DNA of 64,000 bases from Corynebacterium falsenii (GTDB lineage: Bacteria; Actinomycetota; Actinomycetes; Mycobacteriales; Mycobacteriaceae), in the NCBI GenBank assembly GCA_001054945.1, contig JVKJ01000005.1, forward strand, positions 186,001-250,000, written 5' to 3'. Under the pieces are notes generated by a model. It made no database searches, had not been told where the DNA came from, and worked only from the letters and a program-made list of their open reading frames with translations. The translations under genes and the position numbers were made by a program. Each line of letters opens with the position of its first letter. The first letter of the stretch is position 1. Below, piece after piece: positions 28,187 through 37,825 of this stretch.

Positions 28187-29623
28187 TCAGTCCCACTCCC
28201 CTGCGAGCTTTTCAGCGGCTGCCAATCCAGAGGCCGCCGTGGCCGGTACCCCCACCCCGTTAATCATCGATCCGGCGAGCGCCAGGCCACGGACCGTATC
28301 AATCTCGCTCATGGCCTCCTTCATTCGGTCGAGGAACCCCACGCTATAGCGCGGCAATCCGCCCCACCATCGCTGAATGAAAAACTCCTCCGGATTCTTT
28401 CGCTCGCCCGTGATGGCCGCAAGATCATCCACCGCGTACGTCAGCAGGGCGCGATCAGACATGTCCACGTACCAGGGATGATCGTAGCTACCAAAGCTCG
28501 CCCGGACGAAAGCTCCACCCTGGCCGGCGATATGTGGCCACTTGCGTGAGCTGAATGTGAAGGCTTTGGCATCCGTAGGGGCGTCTTCCCCCATCAAGAT
28601 TCCGGAACGATCGGGAATTCCGTAGTCCGAGGCAAACCGCATGCCCACCACCACAGAGCTGGAAAGCTCAACGTCACCGAGGATCCCGGCGGCTGTGGGC
28701 GCTGCGTTGTCCAGAAGCACGGACGCAGTCGGAGCTGGTGTTGCGATGACCACCGCATCAACATCGCCAATGGGCTCGATGTACCAGCCGTTTCCGCGCT
28801 TCCACACTCCCTCGACACCCGTATTCAACAGGATCTCCGCGTCGGCCTGATCCAGCATCGCGTCCACCAGGCTGCGGTAGCCACCCTGCAGCGCTTGGAA
28901 CACCGCCTTCGGGGCACCTCCCTTGATCGGGTCGGTGACGGACCGCTTCTTATCTCGTTGATCGAGGAGGCGAGAGATGGCGTCCACAAGAAACACGCCC
29001 TGTCCCCGTGACGCGTCCTCATCGAGAGCTTCGGCGAGCGCGGGGACCGTGGCTCGAACCCCCAGGTGATCTGCGTGGCAGGAGTAGACTCCGCCCAAAA
29101 GCGGAGCTACCAGCCGTTCGGTCACGGCCCGTCCCACGCGATCGGTCACCAACTGGCCCACGCTGGCATCTTGACCAACCGTCCAGTCCAAGGGAGCCCC
29201 TCGCTTCTCGCGATCGACCCGCTCGCATTCCTCCGCCGTGAGCACGCCGGCAACATCGCCTCCAGTGGCAGGAATGCCCATCATCGTCCGGGAGGGGATG
29301 TCCACCACCTTCCCCTGTGCGAATATTCCGGAGCGCATGTAGGTGTTAGGGCTGCGGAGGTCCGCCGCGAGGCCCACTTCCTCAACCAAGGAGGCGAAGT
29401 CACCGCGGGCTGCTAAGAACGCCTCCGCACCCATGTCCACGGGCCCGGTGGCAAAGTCAACTGTCTTGAGCTTTCCACCTGTGCGGTCGTACGCTTCCGC
29501 CACCATGATGCGCGCCTCGCGCCCCAGTAGTTTCCGCAGCTTCCACGCAGCCGACACGCCTGCAATACCGGCGCCAACTACCGCGATCCGCGGCGCAAAC
29601 TTGGAGCTGGAATGTTCACTCAT
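28187..29623 (-). CDS. hemY: Coproporphyrinogen III/protoporphyrinogen oxidase (HemY/CgoX)
   Basis: FAD-dependent oxidase of heme synthesis. The 478-residue protein has the N-terminal dinucleotide motif VVGAGIAGVSAA, RTGGKLKT, DMGAEAF and the C-terminal GSMINGVGVPATAASG. In actinobacteria the family acts mainly as coproporphyrinogen III oxidase in the coproporphyrin-dependent pathway. Its ATG overlaps the hemE stop as ATGA, so both are coupled. HemQ, which catalyses the last step of that pathway, is not next to it here. Confidence 0.93.
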   Translation of the reverse strand: MSEHSSSKFAPRIAVVGAGIAGVSAAWKLRKLLGREARIMVAEAYDRTGGKLKTVDFATGPVDMGAEAFLAARGDFASLVEEVGLAADLRSPNTYMRSGIFAQGKVVDIPSRTMMGIPATGGDVAGVLTAEECERVDREKRGAPLDWTVGQDASVGQLVTDRVGRAVTERLVAPLLGGVYSCHADHLGVRATVPALAEALDEDASRGQGVFLVDAISRLLDQRDKKRSVTDPIKGGAPKAVFQALQGGYRSLVDAMLDQADAEILLNTGVEGVWKRGNGWYIEPIGDVDAVVIATPAPTASVLLDNAAPTAAGILGDVELSSSVVVGMRFASDYGIPDRSGILMGEDAPTDAKAFTFSSRKWPHIAGQGGAFVRASFGSYDHPWYVDMSDRALLTYAVDDLAAITGERKNPEEFFIQRWWGGLPRYSVGFLDRMKEAMSEIDTVRGLALAGSMINGVGVPATAASGLAAAEKLAGEWD

Positions 29624-30756
29624 GCGTTGTGCGCCTCCTCGAATGCGCGGGTGATCGCGTCTGGATCGGTGTGAGGAAGCACGCCGTGGCCCAGGTTGAA
29701 AATATGACCGCGCGCCTGCCCCCTTTCGATAGCGAGATCGGCCTCGCGGGCAATGCGCCGAATCTCAGAACGGGTCGCATCGTCACCGGCGAACAGAACC
29801 GCAGGGTCCAAGTTGCCTTGCAAGACTTTCTGTCGCTGTTCGGGCGCTCCCTGAGGGTTAGCCTCCCCAAGTGCTGCGCTTATGCGGGTGGCGGCGGAAT
29901 CCAGTGGGACTCGCCAATCCACGCCGACAACATCTGGACCGACAAGGGCCATATCTCCCAATAGCTCACCGGTGCCCACGCCAAAGTGAATCATGGGAAT
30001 CTCGTACTGCCTGATGGCATCGAAAATCTCACGGGAGTACGGCGCCACAAATTCGCGGTAATCGCGCGCGGTGAGGTACCCGGCCCACGAGTCGAACAGC
30101 TGAATCGCATCCACGCCAGCCTCCGCCTGAACCTGCAAGAACCGCACGATCATCGGGGTCAGGGCCCGCATGAGAGCGTGCCAGGTCTCGGGGTCCCGGT
30201 ACATGAGCGACTTCGTAACCTCATGGTTCTTAGAGGGTCCCCCTTCCACCAGGTAGGACGCCACCGTGAACGGCGCGCCGGCAAAGCCAATTAGTGCTTG
30301 TTGCATGGACAGTTGGCTGAGAACCCCCTGAATACCGTCAACCACCGGTTGAAGAGCTTCAGGATCCAAATCGGGAAGAGCAGCGACATCCTCTGGGGTG
30401 CGGCACGGGTGTTCTACGACCGGACCCCGGCCAGCAACGATATCGACACCCACCCCAGCGGCTTTCAGCGGCACGACGATATCTGAGAACAAAATGGCGG
30501 CGTCTGCATCGTGGCGGCGAACCGGCTGCATGGTGATTTCCGCCAACATGTCCGGGTTCATGCACGCATCGAGCATGGAGGTCCCTTCGCGGATCGCGCG
30601 ATATTCGGGCAACGAGCGCCCTGCTTGGCGCATCATCCACACCGGGCGTCGAGACGGTTTCTCTCCCCGGGCCGCCTGGAGAAGCGGGGCATCGTGCGCA
30701 GCCCGTCGGTGTTCGGCGGCTGCCTGGAAATTCGGGGACCTGAGAAGTGACGGCAT
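29620..30756 (-). CDS. hemE: Uroporphyrinogen III decarboxylase
   Basis: Decarboxylates uroporphyrinogen III to coproporphyrinogen III. The core is clear: PVWMMRQAGRSLPEYR, LFSDIVVPL, GFAGAPFTVASY, QLFDSWAGYL and NLGHGVLPHTDP. The chosen ATG (30754-30756) gives 378 residues and lies seven bases after a CATAAT -10 box, so the mRNA is probably leaderless; an ATG three codons upstream falls inside the -10 box, and longer frames run past the promoter. It is the first gene of hemE-hemY. Confidence 0.95.
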   Translation of the reverse strand: MPSLLRSPNFQAAAEHRRAAHDAPLLQAARGEKPSRRPVWMMRQAGRSLPEYRAIREGTSMLDACMNPDMLAEITMQPVRRHDADAAILFSDIVVPLKAAGVGVDIVAGRGPVVEHPCRTPEDVAALPDLDPEALQPVVDGIQGVLSQLSMQQALIGFAGAPFTVASYLVEGGPSKNHEVTKSLMYRDPETWHALMRALTPMIVRFLQVQAEAGVDAIQLFDSWAGYLTARDYREFVAPYSREIFDAIRQYEIPMIHFGVGTGELLGDMALVGPDVVGVDWRVPLDSAATRISAALGEANPQGAPEQRQKVLQGNLDPAVLFAGDDATRSEIRRIAREADLAIERGQARGHIFNLGHGVLPHTDPDAITRAFEEAHNA

Positions 30757-30763
30757 GGCTGTC

Positions 30764-30769
30764 ATTATG
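30764..30769 (-). promoter_or_regulatory. -10 box of hemE (leaderless transcript)
   Basis: CATAAT on the minus strand ends seven bases before the ATG, the spacing expected for transcription starting at the start codon. Confidence 0.6.
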
Positions 30770-30976
30770 CCAGCCCTGTCTACACTCACATAGTCTCCGT
30801 GCACGATATTGCATTTACTGAACAACCGTCGCTCACAGTCAGCACACCTGAACTTACTTCGACTATCCGTAGCGATCTCATCTGTGCTGACAAAGGCGCG
30901 GGCAGGGAATTTTCTCCCTCGGGCGCCACGGCGCGCCTCAATGACTTAGAAAGTCTAAAGGCTAGGTTTAGGGATC

Positions 30977-31618
30977 GTGAGCCAAGAGACTGAAACTCCC
31001 CAGTATTTCCACGACGCTGTGCGCTCCATGCAGGAGGCGCCCGTGCGCAACGGAATCAGTGTTGGTCCAATTCGCCCACCCCGCAACCTCGCACCCCTCA
31101 GCCACGCTGTCGGATTGGAAGTTGACAGGGAACAACTCGGTGGAATGTCATCCCAGGCGCCATCCATGGCGATCGCCTCCCCAGGCGGAGATGCGTTCGG
31201 CCGACTGATTCTATTGCACGATCCCAACAGTGATGAGCAGTGGTCTGGCGCCAAAATGCGGCTCGTGGCCTACATCCAAGCCGATATGGACGCCTCTGTG
31301 GCCAGTGACCCGTTGCTGCCGGAGGTGGCATGGGATTGGTTGACCGAAGCTTTGAACACCCCCGAATCCAGTTACACCGATCTCGGAGGCACCGTCACCT
31401 CAACCACCTCGGTGCGCTACGGCGAGATCGGAGGCCCGCCGAGGGCTTTCCAGCTTGAACTGAGGGCATCGTGGACCGCCACGGGCGAGGACCTTTCCGG
31501 TCACGTTGTCGCCTTTTCTCATGTGCTGAGTAACGCAGCCGGCCTCCCCCCGGAGGGCATCACCGCGATCGGCGAGCAGCGTCATCACCAAGCCGCGTCC
31601 TCTCGGGCGGCTCGTTAG
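30977..31618 (+). CDS. DUF3000 family protein
   Basis: Function unknown; a family restricted to actinobacteria and found upstream of RNase D, as here and in Mycobacterium. The 213-residue soluble protein includes LPEVAWDWLTEAL, YTDLGGTVTSTTSVRYGEI and ELRASWTATGEDL, typical of DUF3000. The GTG start has only AGGG at short spacing and a -10-like TAGGTT a few bases upstream, so it may be leaderless. The ribonuclease D gene starts 17 bases after its stop, which makes an operon likely. Confidence 0.8.
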   Translation: MSQETETPQYFHDAVRSMQEAPVRNGISVGPIRPPRNLAPLSHAVGLEVDREQLGGMSSQAPSMAIASPGGDAFGRLILLHDPNSDEQWSGAKMRLVAYIQADMDASVASDPLLPEVAWDWLTEALNTPESSYTDLGGTVTSTTSVRYGEIGGPPRAFQLELRASWTATGEDLSGHVVAFSHVLSNAAGLPPEGITAIGEQRHHQAASSRAAR

Positions 31619-31635
31619 CTCCCTAGGTCAAGTCA

Positions 31636-32925
31636 GTGCACGTCATCACCACACCGCGCGACGGGGTTCCACGTGTCCTCAGCAGTACCCCCGAAATTTC
31701 CGCGGCCACACGCACGCTGGCCAGTGGCCACGGACCTATCGCCATCGATACCGAACGCGCACCAGCCCACCGATACGACGATCGCGCCTTCCTCATCCAG
31801 CTACGGCGCCACGGGGCTGGAACTTTTCTCATTGATCCCACTGTGGAGCCCGACGCTGTCGAGGACATGGCCGACGTCATAGACGAGCTCAGTTGGCTTC
31901 TCCATGCCGGACATAGCGATCTGCCCGCGCTCTATTCCCTCGGTTGGACCGCTCCCGAGATTCTAGACACACAGATCGCCGCACAGCTGCTGGGCCAGGG
32001 GCAAATGGGGCTGGATCCGATGCTTCGCCGATACCTCAACCTCTCCCTTATCAAGGACAAAGGCGCAGAGGATTGGTCGATCCGCCCCCTTCCGCAAGAA
32101 ATGCTGGCATACGCTGCGCTCGACGTGGAGTTTCTCCATGAGCTCATTGCTCAGTGCCACCGGGACCTCGCAGAGGTGGGTCGCACAGAGTGGTATCGCC
32201 AAGAATGCGAATACGTTCGTCTCCGCTATGGGCACGAGATCCCCGTTCCCGAGTGGACGGATTTGAAAGGCGTGGATGCTCTCTCCACCCCGGCCCAGCG
32301 TTCCATCGCCCGTGAGCTCTTCGAAGCCCGCGATGAGGTCGCTTACTCCCGAGACATTCCCCCACACCACATCATTCGAGATCCAGACATCATCCACCTC
32401 GCGAGCAATCCGCAGACTGCACAAAGGGAAGTTGCCCGTTTCGCGCAGAAGAAGGGGCGAAATTATCCCTACGCTCGCCTGTTGAAGGATGCGGTTACTG
32501 AGGCCCCGCGACACGTCCAGGATCCCGCACTCGTTCGATCCCCCGCGCCAGCTTCTACAATGCCCCCATTTAAGATCTGGCAGGACGAATACCCCCGAGC
32601 GCTCGAGATCTTCACAGTCTTACGTTCGAACCTCGCTACGGCCGCCGCCGATGCAGGTCTGCGCCCCGATGTCATCACTCCGGTTCGGAATCTCAGGGCC
32701 CTCGCCTGGGACCTGGCCACGCGAATTCCCGGTCCCTCTGTCCCTCGAGAGGATCAGTACCTGGACACTGGAACGGGCCAAGATACCGGAACGGGCCAGG
32801 ACACCGTCGCTGAGTTCGAGCAGGCCGCCGGCGCCACGCTCCTTGCGCTCGATTGCCGTCCATGGCAGATCACATTCATTTTGGACGCCACCCTCCCGGC
32901 GATACTGCAACTCCTCAGGAGCTAA
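31636..32925 (+). CDS. rnd: Ribonuclease D
   Basis: 3'-5' exoribonuclease of the DEDD family with an HRDC domain, involved in RNA and tRNA 3' processing. The 429-residue protein has the first motif DTE (residues 38-40), the second around HSDLPAL, and the third in YAALDVEFL, then an HRDC domain in the middle (TDLKGVDALSTPAQRSIARELF). The C-terminal region contains a perfect short repeat, DTGTGQ twice, from an 18-base tandem duplication at about 32764-32799. It starts with GTG, 17 bases after the DUF3000 gene. Confidence 0.9.
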   Translation: MHVITTPRDGVPRVLSSTPEISAATRTLASGHGPIAIDTERAPAHRYDDRAFLIQLRRHGAGTFLIDPTVEPDAVEDMADVIDELSWLLHAGHSDLPALYSLGWTAPEILDTQIAAQLLGQGQMGLDPMLRRYLNLSLIKDKGAEDWSIRPLPQEMLAYAALDVEFLHELIAQCHRDLAEVGRTEWYRQECEYVRLRYGHEIPVPEWTDLKGVDALSTPAQRSIARELFEARDEVAYSRDIPPHHIIRDPDIIHLASNPQTAQREVARFAQKKGRNYPYARLLKDAVTEAPRHVQDPALVRSPAPASTMPPFKIWQDEYPRALEIFTVLRSNLATAAADAGLRPDVITPVRNLRALAWDLATRIPGPSVPREDQYLDTGTGQDTGTGQDTVAEFEQAAGATLLALDCRPWQITFILDATLPAILQLLRS

Positions 32926-32963
32926 GTCGTCGGGCAGCCAGATTCCTCAGCAAGCCCTACATT

Positions 32964-34859
32964 TTATTCCTGGTCTGCTCGGACGTCTTTCAGCCATTCC
33001 AGGACACGGGCACTCACAGAGGCGGGATCCAAGTCCAACTCTTCAAGGACCTCGCTGCGCGACCCGTGGGTGAGGAACTGCTGCGGAATCCCCACATTGC
33101 GAACTGGAGTATCGATACCGGCAGCGCTCAGCTTTTCATGCACCACTGAGCCCGCGCCTCCGTGCACACCGTTGTCCTCTACCGTGACCACAAGCTGTGC
33201 GTGGCGAGCTTCGTCGGCAATGCCCTCGCTGAACGGAAGAATCCAGGTGGGGTCAATGACGCGAGCGGTGTAGCCGGCCTGCTGCACAGCGTCCGCAGCG
33301 GCCAGGGATTGCATGGTCAGAGCCCCGAAGTTGATGATCAACACATCCGCGGGTCCGCTTGTTATTGATTCAGCAAGCACATCGGCGCCGTCGATACTGC
33401 GCAATGATGGGACGTCGTCTGGGACGTTCCCCTTAGGGAAGCGAATGACAGAGGGGGCGTCGTCAATAAGAAGCGAACGGTCGAGGGCCTCCTGCATCCG
33501 GCGACCGTCCCTGGGCGCAGCGATGTAGATACCGGGAACGATGCCTGTGATCGACAGATCCCACATCCCGTTGTGGCTGGGACCATCCGACCCCGTGATG
33601 CCAGCCCGGTCAAGCACAATCGTGACGCCGAGCTTGAGCAGGGCGACATCCATGAGCATCTGGTCGAAGGCACGATTAAGGAACGTGGAGTACACGGCGA
33701 CGACCGGGTGCATCCCTCCCAAAGCCAGGCCCGCAGCAGAGGCCATTGCGTGCTGCTCGGCGATGCCCACATCGAAAGTCCGGCGCGGGAAGTGCTTGGC
33801 GAACTTCGCCAAGCCGGTGGGACCGGCCATCGCGGCGGTGATGGCCACGATGCGCTCGTCCTCCTTGGCTTTGGAGATCAGATGAGAGGAAAAGACATCG
33901 GTCCAGCCTCGCTTGGAGTTGCCAAGGGGTTCGCCGGTCACCGGATCGATCACACCCGTGGAGTGCATTTGGTCTGCTTCGTTTTGTTCGGCGGGGTCGA
34001 AGCCCTTCCCCTTTTGGGTGACGGTGTGAACGATCACAGGGCCGCCGTAGTCCTTCGCGTAGCGGAAGGCGTTCTCCAGCTGGGATACATCGTGTCCGTC
34101 GACGGGGCCGATGTACTTGAGTCCGAGCTCCGGGAACATCTCGTGAGGAATAACCGTGTGCTTCACGCCCTCCTTGAGGCCATGAATGACCTGGAAAGCA
34201 CGATCGCCGACCCACCCCATTCTTCCGAGCGTGTTCTTTCCGGATTCCATGACTTTGTCGTACATAGGCTGGAGGCGTAGTGCAGCCAAGTTTTCTGCAA
34301 GCCCACCGATGGTGGGCGAATACGAGCGACCATTGTCATTGACGACGATGACGACCGAGCGCTTCTTTCCCGTGGCGATGTTGTTCAAAGCCTCCCAGCA
34401 CATCCCTCCGGTCAAGGCTCCATCACCGACAACGGCAACGACGTGACGGTGGACCTGACCTTGGAGTTCGAAGGCTTTGGCCAGCCCGTCGGCATAGGAC
34501 AGCGCAGCGGAAGCGTGGGAGGATTCCGTCCAGTCGTGGGGAGATTCAGAGCGATCAGGGTAGCCGCTCAGGCCATCCTTCTGGCGGAGAGTATCGAACA
34601 AGTCTCGACGGCCGGTGAGAATCTTGTGCACGTACGACTGGTGGCCGGTATCGAAGATCAATGGATCCGTCGGAGAGTCGAAGACACGGTGCATGGCCAG
34701 CGTGAGCTCAACAACACCGAGGTTCGGCCCCAGGTGTCCGCCGGTGGCACTGACCTTGTGGACGAGGAACTCACGGATTTCGCTGGCGAGATTGTCCAGT
34801 TGCGCTGTGCTGAGGCCTCGAAGGTCTGCCGGCGAGGAAATGTTGTCGAGAATTCCCAT
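32964..34859 (-). CDS. dxs: 1-deoxy-D-xylulose-5-phosphate synthase
   Basis: Thiamine-diphosphate enzyme that makes DXP from pyruvate and glyceraldehyde 3-phosphate, the first step of the MEP isoprenoid pathway. The 631-residue protein has [15 protein letters not shown], the TPP-binding [10 protein letters not shown]...[11 protein letters not shown] and the transketolase-type GIAEQHA. Its product feeds polyprenyl phosphates, which are also the sugar carriers for AftC. It converges with rnd, 38 bases apart. The 5' leader contains a CGGGCC-CAC-GGCCCG hairpin. Confidence 0.98.
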   Translation of the reverse strand: MGILDNISSPADLRGLSTAQLDNLASEIREFLVHKVSATGGHLGPNLGVVELTLAMHRVFDSPTDPLIFDTGHQSYVHKILTGRRDLFDTLRQKDGLSGYPDRSESPHDWTESSHASAALSYADGLAKAFELQGQVHRHVVAVVGDGALTGGMCWEALNNIATGKKRSVVIVVNDNGRSYSPTIGGLAENLAALRLQPMYDKVMESGKNTLGRMGWVGDRAFQVIHGLKEGVKHTVIPHEMFPELGLKYIGPVDGHDVSQLENAFRYAKDYGGPVIVHTVTQKGKGFDPAEQNEADQMHSTGVIDPVTGEPLGNSKRGWTDVFSSHLISKAKEDERIVAITAAMAGPTGLAKFAKHFPRRTFDVGIAEQHAMASAAGLALGGMHPVVAVYSTFLNRAFDQMLMDVALLKLGVTIVLDRAGITGSDGPSHNGMWDLSITGIVPGIYIAAPRDGRRMQEALDRSLLIDDAPSVIRFPKGNVPDDVPSLRSIDGADVLAESITSGPADVLIINFGALTMQSLAAADAVQQAGYTARVIDPTWILPFSEGIADEARHAQLVVTVEDNGVHGGAGSVVHEKLSAAGIDTPVRNVGIPQQFLTHGSRSEVLEELDLDPASVSARVLEWLKDVRADQE

Positions 34860-35003
34860 GCGGTCTAGCTCGTCTCCGTCTCTAATCGCGGGCCGTGGGC
34901 CCGAGTTCGTGCACTAACTATCTTCTCTATCTTAGTGATCGCACGCTGATCTGTTTATTCGCAGGCTGCTTCAACACGGCAAGCCCTTGTGTGCGGTGTC
35001 CCT

Positions 35004-36191
35004 TTAGCTCTCGCGTACAAGGTGGAACAGCGCTTCGACGTGGTGAGTCATGCCAAAGGCATCCACGACATCGAGCTCCGAAATGCGGTATCCCTCGGCA
35101 ACCCACGCACCGATGTCCCGTGCCGCGGTGGCGGGATCACATCCGATGTGGACCACGTGGGCTGGCTTATATGCGGCGATCTTCTTCACCACCTCCGCCC
35201 CGGCTCCCGTGCGCGGTGGGTCGAGCACCGCAGCGTGCAAGCCGCCGTGGGTCCTCAGCCCGTCAAGGCTGCGCTCCACAGCTGACTTCACGAACCGCAC
35301 GGAGGGAATGTCGAGCTCACCCGTGGCGAGGTCCACACTGTCCACCATCTCCGCCTTTCGGGCTAACACTCGGGCGAAGACGCCCTGGCCCCCATAAAGG
35401 TCCCAGGCGACACCTGTGCCTTGAGGAAGGTGCTGATCGATCCACTGACAATAGAAATCGGTTGCTGCTCGATGAGATTGCCAAAAGCCGTCAGCGGAAA
35501 CCCGCCAGGTCATGCCATCAGCCGCGTGGGCGATGGTCGCGGGCCCCTCGATAACCTTTCTCTTGCGATGACCTCGGTGGCCGGAGAGTTCCACTATGCT
35601 GCGCTGGCCATCGTCACCAAGCGCGACGGCGAGCTCCGTCCCCGGACGGAACGTCCCTTCGGCGAGCCCGGCAACAAGCCCCGGGGCCCACTGTGCGCAT
35701 TCGGCGGTCTGGAGCCGGAGGATGCGGTGGCTCTTTGGCAGTCGAACTCCAGCCCGCCCATCAGATCCCACTCCAAGACGAGCCCGGGTCCGCCAGCCGA
35801 AGAACGGCTCCAGACTGGTCCGGTGAGTCTCCTCAATCCCCTCCACATCGATCCGACCGATGCGCTTCAGCTGGTCGAAGACCACCTGCGTCTTATGTTC
35901 CAGCGAGCCCGCGGGGTCCACGAAGTCTAAATCACAACATCCCGCGCCGGCTTCTGCAGCTGGGCACTGGTGGTCCACACGGTGGGGTGAAGGAGAGTCG
36001 ATTCGGAGAGCCTCACCGGTGCGGAAGGATTTCTTAGTTGAAGACTGCTTTTGCGGATCAAGGGCGACGGTGACTCCGGTCTCCCCGACCAAGGCACCGC
36101 GCACGAAAATCACCTGGCCTTCGTGCCGCGCGATGACAGTTCCGCCGTGTGCCGGAGCGGTGATGTCCACGACAACGTGCTCCCTCGCCAC
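35004..36191 (-). CDS. TrmA/RlmD-type class I SAM-dependent RNA methyltransferase
   Basis: Probable uracil-5 RNA methyltransferase. The order is an N-terminal TRAM domain (VVVDITAPAHGG to GETGVTV), a cysteine cluster CPAAEAGAGCC plus ECAQW, and the SAM-binding domain with DLYGGQGVFA, LDPPRTGAG and the catalytic Cys in HIGCDPATAARD. The cluster cysteines are adjacent (CC), not spaced CXXC as in E. coli RlmD, so iron-sulfur binding is uncertain. The chosen GTG (36189-36191, AGGGA nine bases upstream) gives 395 residues; a GTG at 36242 would overlap the DUF3159 gene. Confidence 0.85.
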   Translation of the reverse strand: MAREHVVVDITAPAHGGTVIARHEGQVIFVRGALVGETGVTVALDPQKQSSTKKSFRTGEALRIDSPSPHRVDHQCPAAEAGAGCCDLDFVDPAGSLEHKTQVVFDQLKRIGRIDVEGIEETHRTSLEPFFGWRTRARLGVGSDGRAGVRLPKSHRILRLQTAECAQWAPGLVAGLAEGTFRPGTELAVALGDDGQRSIVELSGHRGHRKRKVIEGPATIAHAADGMTWRVSADGFWQSHRAATDFYCQWIDQHLPQGTGVAWDLYGGQGVFARVLARKAEMVDSVDLATGELDIPSVRFVKSAVERSLDGLRTHGGLHAAVLDPPRTGAGAEVVKKIAAYKPAHVVHIGCDPATAARDIGAWVAEGYRISELDVVDAFGMTHHVEALFHLVRES

Positions 36192-36226
36192 GGTGTCGTG
36201 TCCCTGACCCGACCCGGGTGGGATAC

Positions 36227-36901
36227 CTACTCCTCGTCCCACAATTGCTCCTTCTTCTCCCCGGAGGGCTCATGCTCCGGAACCCCGCGCCCTTCAGCGG
36301 CGTTCGCGCGCCGGATCGCCCACCAGGAGACCAGCACTGCAATTGCCGTGAGAGGCCACCCCATCGCAATGCGCGTGTACCCCAGAGCATCAGTCGCATC
36401 CTGCACGTACAGCCACTGCTGCACTCCGAAGCGGGCCAAAAACATCACTGCCCAGGCTGCGGTCGCAATGGAAAAGGCGTTCACTGCCTTCTTGCTCGAC
36501 CGCCATCGGTGGTTATCCCCATTGATGCCACGCCAAATCACCCCGACGAGGGGCCAACGCACCACGATGGAGAGGAGGAAAACGATGCCGGCAACCAGTG
36601 AATACCAGATCCCGTAGGCGAAGTATCCCTTGGCACTTCCTAGCTTCCACGCCAGTAGAGCCCCAATCGCCACGCCGAACAATCCACTGATTGCTGGCTG
36701 GAGGTTTTCTTTCCGCAACAACCGCCAGAGGAAAATCAGGCCCGCCACGCCTAGCGCGGCACACAGCGCCGGAGTCAGCCCCCACTTGTTGTTGATGGGG
36801 ACAAGAACGAGGATCGGCAGCGTACTTGCCACAATCCCGCTCAGTCCTCCCATCTGTTCCAATAAGGTTCCCGGGCGCTGGGGGGAGCTTTGTTTAGCCA
36901 C
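36227..36901 (-). CDS. DUF3159 integral membrane protein
   Basis: Function unknown. The 224-residue protein has about six hydrophobic segments and the conserved VRWPLVGVIWRGINGDNHRWR loop seen in actinobacterial DUF3159 proteins. The GTG start has GGAGGACC six bases upstream. It lies between the DUF3710 and RNA methyltransferase genes, all on the minus strand, in the usual actinobacterial order. Confidence 0.85.
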   Translation of the reverse strand: MAKQSSPQRPGTLLEQMGGLSGIVASTLPILVLVPINNKWGLTPALCAALGVAGLIFLWRLLRKENLQPAISGLFGVAIGALLAWKLGSAKGYFAYGIWYSLVAGIVFLLSIVVRWPLVGVIWRGINGDNHRWRSSKKAVNAFSIATAAWAVMFLARFGVQQWLYVQDATDALGYTRIAMGWPLTAIAVLVSWWAIRRANAAEGRGVPEHEPSGEKKEQLWDEE

Positions 36902-36998
36902 GGTGAAGGTCCTCCGAGTCCACGCGCGTCGACCGTTCAGGCGCCATCAAGCTGGGGCAGACGCGGTAGGTAGATGTCAGTATCAAGGGATCCTAGGT

Positions 36999-37757
36999 CT
37001 AAGATTCCTGTTCCCCTTGGGCTTGTTGGGCCTGCAGTTGGAGTTGGCGCTGCACCTCTTCCACCATGGCCTGCGGGATCCGAACTGGGAGGGCATCCCC
37101 TGCCGGGACGGGGTCCTTTCCGCGTCGAATAAAGGATCGGGCGGCCACTTCCCTGGCCACACGTGCAAGGTCATCCGCAGATTCCGCTGGCCCCGCCAAC
37201 GTCAACCGATACATCCACCGGTCGCCGTCGATTCCGATCATGCGCATTGCCCCGTCGCGGAATGACGCCGAGATTTCCTCGCCCCAGGGCCCCTGCTCGA
37301 CGGAGACATCCAGCCCGTCGCTCTCCATCCCCTCGATCATCTCCGGCATTTTCTCTTGCCACAGCCCGCCATTGCGAGGCGCCGCGAAGGCCACGGGAGT
37401 GATGCGACCGTACGGGGTCAGCACGTGCACCATCTGAGGCCCGGCTTCCCCCATTTCCACCTGAACTTCCCCATCATGGGGAACAGCTACCAGAATGGAC
37501 CCGAGGTCGAGACCGCCCTTCGCGAAATCAGAGAAGTCAAAATCGCGGAAGTCCTCCGTATCACCGTCGAAGGGTCCGCCCGCGCTCACCCCACGCTTCG
37601 AAGAGACAGCTGGTCCCGTGTTACCGGAGGGTGAGGACGCCATCTCGCGCTCTGCCTGAATCGGCGCCTCGTGATGCTCAGCCGCCCCTGCTTCAGCCGC
37701 TACTGGCTCCTCGCGTTGCTCAGCACTCTGGTTCTGCTTCTTAGAAAATGGCCACAT
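36999..37757 (-). CDS. DUF3710 family protein
   Basis: Function unknown. The 252-residue protein starts MWPFSKK, has an acidic, low-complexity first 60 residues, then the conserved domain with GGLDLGSILVAVP, VQVEMGEAG, and GIDGDRWMYRLTLAGPA, and ends in a Gln-rich tail. No membrane segment is seen. It lies between dut and the DUF3159 gene, the standard actinobacterial order. Confidence 0.85.
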   Translation of the reverse strand: MWPFSKKQNQSAEQREEPVAAEAGAAEHHEAPIQAEREMASSPSGNTGPAVSSKRGVSAGGPFDGDTEDFRDFDFSDFAKGGLDLGSILVAVPHDGEVQVEMGEAGPQMVHVLTPYGRITPVAFAAPRNGGLWQEKMPEMIEGMESDGLDVSVEQGPWGEEISASFRDGAMRMIGIDGDRWMYRLTLAGPAESADDLARVAREVAARSFIRRGKDPVPAGDALPVRIPQAMVEEVQRQLQLQAQQAQGEQES

Positions 37758-37825
37758 CAGTTCGTCCTTCGTTGGAGATCTACTGCTATTCCGGGCTGCG
37801 CTGGCTGTCGGTTGCCGGATACCGG

